NCBI GenBank assembly: GCA_021160885.1 | Contig: JAGHBR010000283.1 | Coordinates: 1-5,555, forward strand | From: Caldisericaceae bacterium | Lineage (GTDB): Bacteria > Calditrichota > Calditrichia > Calditrichales > Calditrichaceae | Length of the DNA: 5,555 nucleotides | Direction: 5' to 3' | Part shown: positions 1-2,973 of the stretch, piece by piece | How the letters are laid out: each line of letters begins with the position of its first letter | Position numbering within the stretch: the stretch's first letter is position 1 | Position numbers and translations under genes: made by a program | Notes under the pieces: generated by a model | Told to the model about the DNA's origin: nothing | Databases searched by the model: none | Seen by the model: only the letters and a program-made list of their open reading frames with translations

Positions 1-1
1 A

Positions 2-151
2 CTTGACCCTATCCCTGGGGAATTAACTTGGACGCCGACATCAATTAATAAGAATCAAAAATTACCGGAACAAAAAACCATTTATCATTATGAAAAACCT
101 GACAAAAAATTTAACCAAAAAAAAGTTTTATTGCTGAAAAACATTTCATAA
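2..151 (+). CDS. C-terminal fragment of an unrecognised protein (5' end outside window)
   Basis: Frame 2 is open from the window edge to a TAA at 149-151, giving 49 residues. The other two forward frames hit stops at once (TGA at 4-6, TAA at 24-26). The peptide begins LDPIPGELTWTPTS and ends in a Lys/Asn-rich, very basic tail finishing KKVLLLKNIS. The Pro/Trp-containing first part looks like real protein; the tail is low in complexity. No start codon lies within the visible part, so this is the 3' end of a longer gene. I do not recognise a family. An open run of this length in AT-rich DNA could also arise by chance, hence the moderate confidence. No clear intrinsic terminator follows it before the peroxiredoxin gene. 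Confidence 0.45.
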   Translation, partial: LDPIPGELTWTPTSINKNQKLPEQKTIYHYEKPDKKFNQKKVLLLKNIS

Positions 152-169
152 ATTAAAGGACCTCTTGAT

Positions 170-181
170 AAACGGGTATGG
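170..181 (+). repeat. Left arm of 12-nt inverted repeat flanking the peroxiredoxin gene
   Basis: AAACGGGTATGG here is the exact reverse complement of CCATACCCGTTT at 944-955, just past the peroxiredoxin stop codon. The two arms enclose the whole gene, including both candidate start codons. Function is unknown; see the matching right arm. Confidence 0.6.
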
Positions 182-200
182 ACTGAAACGTATTTAAAGA

Positions 201-206
201 AAGGAG
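201..206 (+). promoter_or_regulatory. Ribosome binding site for the upstream ATG at 213
   Basis: AAGGAG lies 6 nt before an ATG at 213 that is in frame with the peroxiredoxin. It is a good Shine-Dalgarno match, so initiation at 213 cannot be dismissed. The product from here would carry 37 extra N-terminal residues, or this start may serve as a leader feeding the stronger site at 311-316. Confidence 0.5.
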
Positions 207-212
207 AGCTTT

Positions 213-323
213 ATGGCAGAAAAAAGTGGGGGCTGCGCTCGACCAACCGGAGCCCGTGTTGGTGAAGCGTCCCCCTCCAAAGAGAACAATCAACCACAAT
301 CCATGATTGAGGAGGAAATATTT
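213..323 (+). other. Possible 37-residue N-terminal extension or in-frame leader of the peroxiredoxin
   Basis: An ATG at 213 with its own Shine-Dalgarno opens a frame that runs without a stop into the peroxiredoxin start at 324. The extra stretch starts MAEKSGGCARPTGARVG and ends QSMIEEEIF. It is rich in Gly, Ser, Pro, Asn and Gln, has one Cys and is locally more GC-rich than its surroundings, so it looks disordered and not like part of a peroxiredoxin fold, which normally begins close to the V-G-x-x-A-P-x-F segment found just after 324. It could be a genuine extension, a regulatory leader peptide, or a chance open stretch. It has no hydrophobic core, so it is not a signal peptide. Confidence 0.4.
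311..316 (+). promoter_or_regulatory. Strong ribosome binding site selecting the ATG at 324
   Basis: GGAGGA sits 7 nt before the ATG at 324, the ideal spacing. The start it selects gives a protein beginning MTAKVGNKAPDF and places the redox-active residue at position 48, which matches the usual position of the peroxidatic cysteine in AhpC/Prx1 proteins. This decides the preferred start. Confidence 0.75.
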
Positions 324-932
324 ATGACAGCAAAAGTGGGAAACAAGGCACCTGATTTTACTGCCCCTGCCTACTACAAGGGAGAATTTACGGAAATTAA
401 ATTATCGGACTATTTGGGCAAATGGGTGCTCTTGTGCTTTTACCCTGGTGATTTCACCTTTGTCTGAGCTACCGAAGTAGCAGCGGTCGCTGCTAACTAT
501 GATACCCTGCAAAAATTGGGCGTGGAAGTTATTTCAGTAAGTGTGGATAGTCAGTTCGTGCATAAAATGTGGAACGATCATGAACTTTCCAAAATGGTAA
601 ACAAAGACATTCCTTTCCCTATGGTAGCAGATGGTGCAGGCAATGTAGGTAAAGTTTACGGAGTTTATGATGAAGATGCAGGCGTCGAACTGCGCGGACG
701 ATTTATCATTGATCCAGATGGAGTGATTCAGGCGATGGAAGTACTTACGCCTCCGGTAGGTCGTAACATCGAAGAAACCATTCGTCAGACGCAGGCCTTC
801 CAGCACGTCCGGGCTACCAAAGGCTCTGAAGCCTGTCCATCCGGATGGAAACCAGGAAAGAAAACCTTAAAACCGGGCCCGGCATTGGTGGGCAATGTCT
901 GGAAAGAGTGGACGCCTAACAACGATCTTTAA
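324..932 (+). CDS. prxU: Selenocysteine-containing 2-Cys peroxiredoxin (AhpC/TSA family), UGA read through at 465-467
   Basis: Thiol/selenol peroxidase, presumably cytosolic, reducing H2O2 and organic hydroperoxides. Read through the TGA it is 202 residues, the normal AhpC/Prx1 length. The segment before the TGA holds the thioredoxin-fold start (VGNKAPDF at 5-12) and the active-site motif P41-GDF-T45-FV-U48, the family's PxxxTxxC with Sec in place of the peroxidatic Cys. The frame continues without a break into ATEVAAVAANY, then VISVSVDS, FPMVADGAGNVGKVYGV, the active-site Arg124 in LRGRFIIDPDG, and the resolving-Cys tail EACPSGWKPG (Cys171) with TLKPGPALVGNVW. Both halves are fully conserved in the same frame, which argues against decay. 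The start at 324 is chosen for its strong GGAGGA; 213 is possible. The residue after Sec is Ala where Cys homologues usually have Pro. A nonsense mutation or sequencing error is the alternative, but is unlikely given the downstream hairpin and the exact alignment of the TGA. A conventional caller would split this gene into a short ORF ending at 467 and a second one starting at TTG 516. Confidence 0.9.
465..467 (+). other. In-frame UGA recoded as selenocysteine (Sec48)
   Basis: The TGA occupies the peroxidatic-cysteine codon of the peroxiredoxin, between DFTFV and ATE. A TGA for Cys differs from TGT/TGC at one base, and Sec in redox catalytic sites commonly replaces Cys. TGA is not reassigned generally here: the NTPase gene at 2348-2821 ends in TGA, with a second in-frame TGA two codons later, where the family normally ends. 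Confidence 0.88.
478..495 (+). promoter_or_regulatory. Bacterial SECIS-like hairpin downstream of the UGA
   Basis: UAGCAGC (478-484) pairs perfectly with GCUGCUA (489-495) around a GGUC tetraloop (485-488). The stem begins 10 nt after the UGA and the loop begins 17 nt after it. From memory, the E. coli fdhF SECIS has the same GGUC apical loop starting 18 nt after its UGA; the loop G and U are the bases SelB contacts. Unlike fdhF, I see no bulged U in the stem and little pairing below it. The hairpin is inside the coding region, as expected for bacterial SECIS elements, and encodes part of the VAAVAAN helix, so the alanine-rich peptide contributes to the GC-rich pairing. Confidence 0.82.
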
Positions 933-943
933 AATACAACCGG

Positions 944-955
944 CCATACCCGTTT
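944..955 (-). repeat. Right arm of 12-nt inverted repeat flanking the peroxiredoxin gene
   Basis: CCATACCCGTTT begins 11 nt after the peroxiredoxin stop and is the perfect reverse complement of 170-181. The arms are about 760 nt apart. With no transposase and no visible target duplication, it may be a pair of binding sites, a remnant of gene insertion, or coincidence. Confidence 0.6.
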
Positions 956-992
956 TAACTATTTCCCTCATAATTTATTTGGGAAGAAGTGT

Positions 993-1024
993 GTAAGAGT
1001 GTAAGAGTATAAGAGTATAAGGGT
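993..1024 (+). repeat. Short tandem repeat, four 8-nt units
   Basis: Four consecutive octamers: GTAAGAGT, GTAAGAGT, ATAAGAGT, ATAAGGGT, followed by a decayed TATGAGTAT. The units drift gradually in one direction, as expected for slippage followed by mutation. It lies between genes and encodes nothing obvious. Confidence 0.85.
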
Positions 1025-1072
1025 TATGAGTATTTAGGGGAATTGTGACACATTAGTTGTGCGCTCTTTACT

Positions 1073-1123
1073 AAATTGGTTACTGTTTGTGATCAGAATC
1101 TTTTTAGTCTAGTTAATCAATTT
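1073..1123. other. AT-rich stem-loop in the intergenic region
   Basis: AAATTGGTTA (1073-1082) can pair with TAATCAATTT (1114-1123) over ten positions including one G-U, around a 31-nt loop. It is mostly A-T pairs, so stability is low and it may be accidental. Its position, about 160 nt before the membrane-protein start, would put it in a 5' leader if transcription begins upstream. Confidence 0.25.
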
Positions 1124-1280
1124 CTAAAAATATAGCTTTAATGATACAGTTGCATCTTTTGCATTACAATTGAATATTAACCATCAACAATAACAAAAGT
1201 TTTATGCTTCCGCCAAATTTCTGATCTTTAAACTCACTTGCGATTTTAGATTGAAATATTTAAACTGCTACTTCATTTAA

Positions 1281-2348
1281 GTGGGATGTTTTCCATTGAA
1301 AAGAAATCAGAATCGTAATCATTTTATTCAGCGGTTAACGGCACTCTGGGCTTTAAACGAAGCAGGTCTGGGCGGTTTAATGCATGCTTTGCGCATTCCT
1401 TTTACCGGAGTGTTCATTGGTGGCACAGCCGTCATCTTGATTTCTCTGATTGCTTATTTTTCACGCCCCGACTTTAGAACGATTTTGAAATCCATGCTTA
1501 TCGTGCTGATCATTAAAGCGGTGGCCAGTCCGCACTCTCCAATTAATGCTTACTTTGCAGTTATTTTTCAGGGGCTGGTTGGTTTTCTGCTTTTTATGCT
1601 GATTAAAAATTTGAAAGTCGCTGCCTTTTTACTGGCCATACTGGCTTTACTGGAAGGAGCCGTTCAAAAAATTTTGGTATTGACTCTTATTTACGGGCAA
1701 TCATTATGGCAGGCTACTGATGTTTTCTTTGATTTCATTCTGAAAAAGTTTGGAGTGCAAGAATCTTCTTTTTCCCTGTCAGAGCTCATTATTGGGCTCT
1801 ATTTTGCTATTCATTTGATTGGAGGAATTATTGTCGGTTGGTTGAGCATCAAATTTTTCAATCTGATGGAACATCTTCCTCAACGATTAAATCAATTACC
1901 TGAGCTAAACTGGCAACCGCGAGCGCAGAAAAATAAAAAGTCGAAATCAAAGTACAGAAAATTTTTAAAATTGGCGCTTTTAGTGTTATTCGTATTTGCT
2001 TCGTTAACGTTTTTTTCATCGGACGATGGTTTGATACAGGGTTTAATCGTTTTTTTCAGAGTCTTTGCTCTGGTACTTTTGTGGTATCTATTTTTAGGCC
2101 CATTTTTACTTAAGCGTTTGCATCAGTTTTTAAGCAAAAAAAGTCAACGATATTCGCAGGAGGTTGAATCTATTCATGATTTAATGCCTGCGTTAAAAGT
2201 GATTGTCTTCACTCTATGGAACGAATCAGCCAAATTTAATTTTTTTAAACGCTGGCGCTATTTTTTAAGTAATCTAATTTTAATGAGTTTATTTTTAGAA
2301 GCTGATCAGATAAAAAAAATGAATCCATTTTCCATTGAGAACAGCTAA
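1281..2348 (+). CDS. Multi-pass membrane protein of uncertain function, possibly transporter-like
   Basis: 355 residues with about eight hydrophobic segments, roughly at 40-60, 69-87, 90-108, 112-136, 167-190, 229-246, 252-276 and 326-339. It falls into two halves joined by a basic hydrophilic linker (about 200-228, with QKNKKSKSKYRK). The N-terminal half opens with LNEAGLGGLMHALRIPFTG, then FIGG and the polar-in-membrane stretch KAVASPHSPINAYFAV, where buried His/Ser/Asn/Lys suggest a binding or transport role. The six-segment N-terminal half and a TM/basic-helix C-terminal half recall an ECF transporter S component and, more weakly, an EcfT-like partner; this is inference only. The start is unsure: the frame opens right after a TAA at 1278-1280, GTG 1281 has no ribosome binding site, and TTG 1296 (after a weak GGGA) is an alternative. 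The stop overlaps the next gene's ATG, implying translational coupling and a shared job with the NTPase. Confidence 0.7.
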   Translation: MGCFPLKRNQNRNHFIQRLTALWALNEAGLGGLMHALRIPFTGVFIGGTAVILISLIAYFSRPDFRTILKSMLIVLIIKAVASPHSPINAYFAVIFQGLVGFLLFMLIKNLKVAAFLLAILALLEGAVQKILVLTLIYGQSLWQATDVFFDFILKKFGVQESSFSLSELIIGLYFAIHLIGGIIVGWLSIKFFNLMEHLPQRLNQLPELNWQPRAQKNKKSKSKYRKFLKLALLVLFVFASLTFFSSDDGLIQGLIVFFRVFALVLLWYLFLGPFLLKRLHQFLSKKSQRYSQEVESIHDLMPALKVIVFTLWNESAKFNFFKRWRYFLSNLILMSLFLEADQIKKMNPFSIENS

Positions 2349-2821
2349 TGGCAATTTTTCTGTTAAGCGGCCCGATCCGCTCCGGTAAAACAACACGATT
2401 ATTAAACTGGGCAAAAACACGCAGTGATGTGGGAGGTATTCTTACGCCTGATCAAAATGAATTACGGGTTTTAATTGATATTTCTCTCAATGAGCAATTT
2501 ACTTTTCAAGTGACAGAGAAATATGAAAACACAATTCCAATCGGACGATTCTATTTCTCATCAGATGCTTTTCAAACAGGAAGAAATATTATTGCCCGTG
2601 AAAGAAGGTCGACCAAAAACTGGCTGGTGATTGATGAAGTGGGCCCCCTTGAACTACAGGGGCAAGGCTTTGAACCGGAAATTTCAAACACTATTGACTT
2701 TTTTAAGAAACAAAATCTCGCAAAGAATTTACTACTTGTTGTGCGTCAAAATTTGTTAGACGAAGCGCTTCGTCATTACAAAATTGACAAATTTCAGCTT
2801 TTTGAATTTCCTACTCCCTGA
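2348..2821 (+). CDS. THEP1-family nucleoside-triphosphatase (NTPase_1 family)
   Basis: 157-residue P-loop NTPase predicted to hydrolyse nucleoside 5'-triphosphates. The Walker A motif GPIRSGKTT is at residues 8-16, followed by the family's GGILTP (29-34), a GRFYF...AF..G stretch (66-78), and a Walker B LVIDEVGPLEL.GQGF block (93-108), which is the most diagnostic part of THEP1-type proteins. RQNLLDEAL (133-141) near the C-terminus fits the family's conserved late Arg. Length is slightly short of the usual ~170-190. There is no transmembrane segment, so it is cytosolic. Its ATG shares one base with the TAA of the membrane protein (TAATG), so re-initiation probably sets its translation. The coupling suggests it serves the membrane protein, but THEP1 proteins are not ABC-type transport ATPases (no ABC signature is seen), so direct powering of transport is not implied. 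The biological role of the family is poorly defined. Confidence 0.88.
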   Translation: MAIFLLSGPIRSGKTTRLLNWAKTRSDVGGILTPDQNELRVLIDISLNEQFTFQVTEKYENTIPIGRFYFSSDAFQTGRNIIARERRSTKNWLVIDEVGPLELQGQGFEPEISNTIDFFKKQNLAKNLLLVVRQNLLDEALRHYKIDKFQLFEFPTP

Positions 2822-2826
2822 TTTGC

Positions 2827-2861
2827 CTGATTCAATGGGCTCAGAATTTCATTTTTCTTTT
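2827..2861 (+). terminator. Weak candidate terminator after the NTPase gene
   Basis: CTGA (2827-2830) can pair with TCAG (2841-2844) around a 10-nt loop, followed by a T-rich run AATTTCATTTTTCTTTT (2845-2861). The U-rich tail is good but the 4-bp stem is poor, so this is only a possible terminator for the plus-strand pair. Confidence 0.25.
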
Positions 2862-2884
2862 AAATAAAACTTATAAAAATAATG

Positions 2885-2922
2885 AATAGGGACGTCAATC
2901 TAATGCCCGATCGTTCCCTATT
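2885..2922 (-). terminator. Stem-loop terminator of the GH3 gene
   Basis: AATAGGGA (2885-2892) pairs perfectly with TCCCTATT (2915-2922), an 8-bp stem with a 22-nt loop; CG at 2893-2894 and CG at 2912-2913 could add two pairs across a bulged T. On the minus strand the hairpin is followed by CATTATTTTTATAAG, a U-rich stretch, about 50 nt after the GH3 stop. On the plus strand it is followed by GC-containing sequence with no U-run, so it fits the GH3 transcript better, although a hairpin between convergent genes can act on both. Confidence 0.55.
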
Positions 2923-2973
2923 AGCCAAACCAGACAATTAACCGTTAACAACTTTGAAAAATAGAAAATAGGT

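Larger units (their letters stand above)
933..1280. other. 348-nt AT-rich intergenic region without a gene
   Basis: No convincing coding frame on either strand. It holds the right inverted-repeat arm (944-955), a weak hairpin TTCCC (962-966)/GGGAA (981-985) with a 14-nt loop and no U-run that is at best a poor terminator for the peroxiredoxin, the 8-nt tandem repeat (993-1024), and an AT-rich stem-loop (1073-1123). The promoter of the membrane protein/NTPase pair is expected here, but I could not pick out a clear -35/-10 pair. No known riboswitch signature was recognised. Confidence 0.6.

Noticed and set aside
127..196. Sigma-70 promoter ahead of the peroxiredoxin
   Set aside because: TTGCTG (131-136) and TTGATA (165-170) resemble -35 boxes, but no good -10 lies at the right spacing for either.
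213..467. A stand-alone 84-residue ORF ending at TGA 467
   Set aside because: It is the N-terminal part of the peroxiredoxin. The same frame carries on with conserved peroxiredoxin sequence after the TGA, so the stop is read as Sec.
465..467. Genome-wide reassignment of UGA to Trp or Gly
   Set aside because: The NTPase gene ends in TGA at 2819-2821 with another in-frame TGA at 2828-2830, and Trp is encoded by TGG throughout. The family residue at this site is Cys, not Trp or Gly.
534..806. 90-residue minus-strand ORF opposite the peroxiredoxin
   Set aside because: It is antisense to strongly conserved coding sequence and shows no recognisable protein features.
516..932. A separate 138-residue peroxiredoxin-like gene starting at TTG 516
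   Set aside because: TTG 516 is an internal Leu codon of the read-through protein, without a ribosome binding site. The piece alone lacks the N-terminal half and the active site.
324..932. Peroxiredoxin pseudogene with a nonsense mutation
   Set aside because: There is only one stop, exactly at the catalytic Cys position, with no frameshift, all other key residues intact, and a hairpin at SECIS spacing. Decay would not be expected to combine these.
962..985. Intrinsic terminator of the peroxiredoxin (TTCCC/GGGAA)
   Set aside because: A 5-bp stem with a 14-nt loop and no following U-run is too weak to call.
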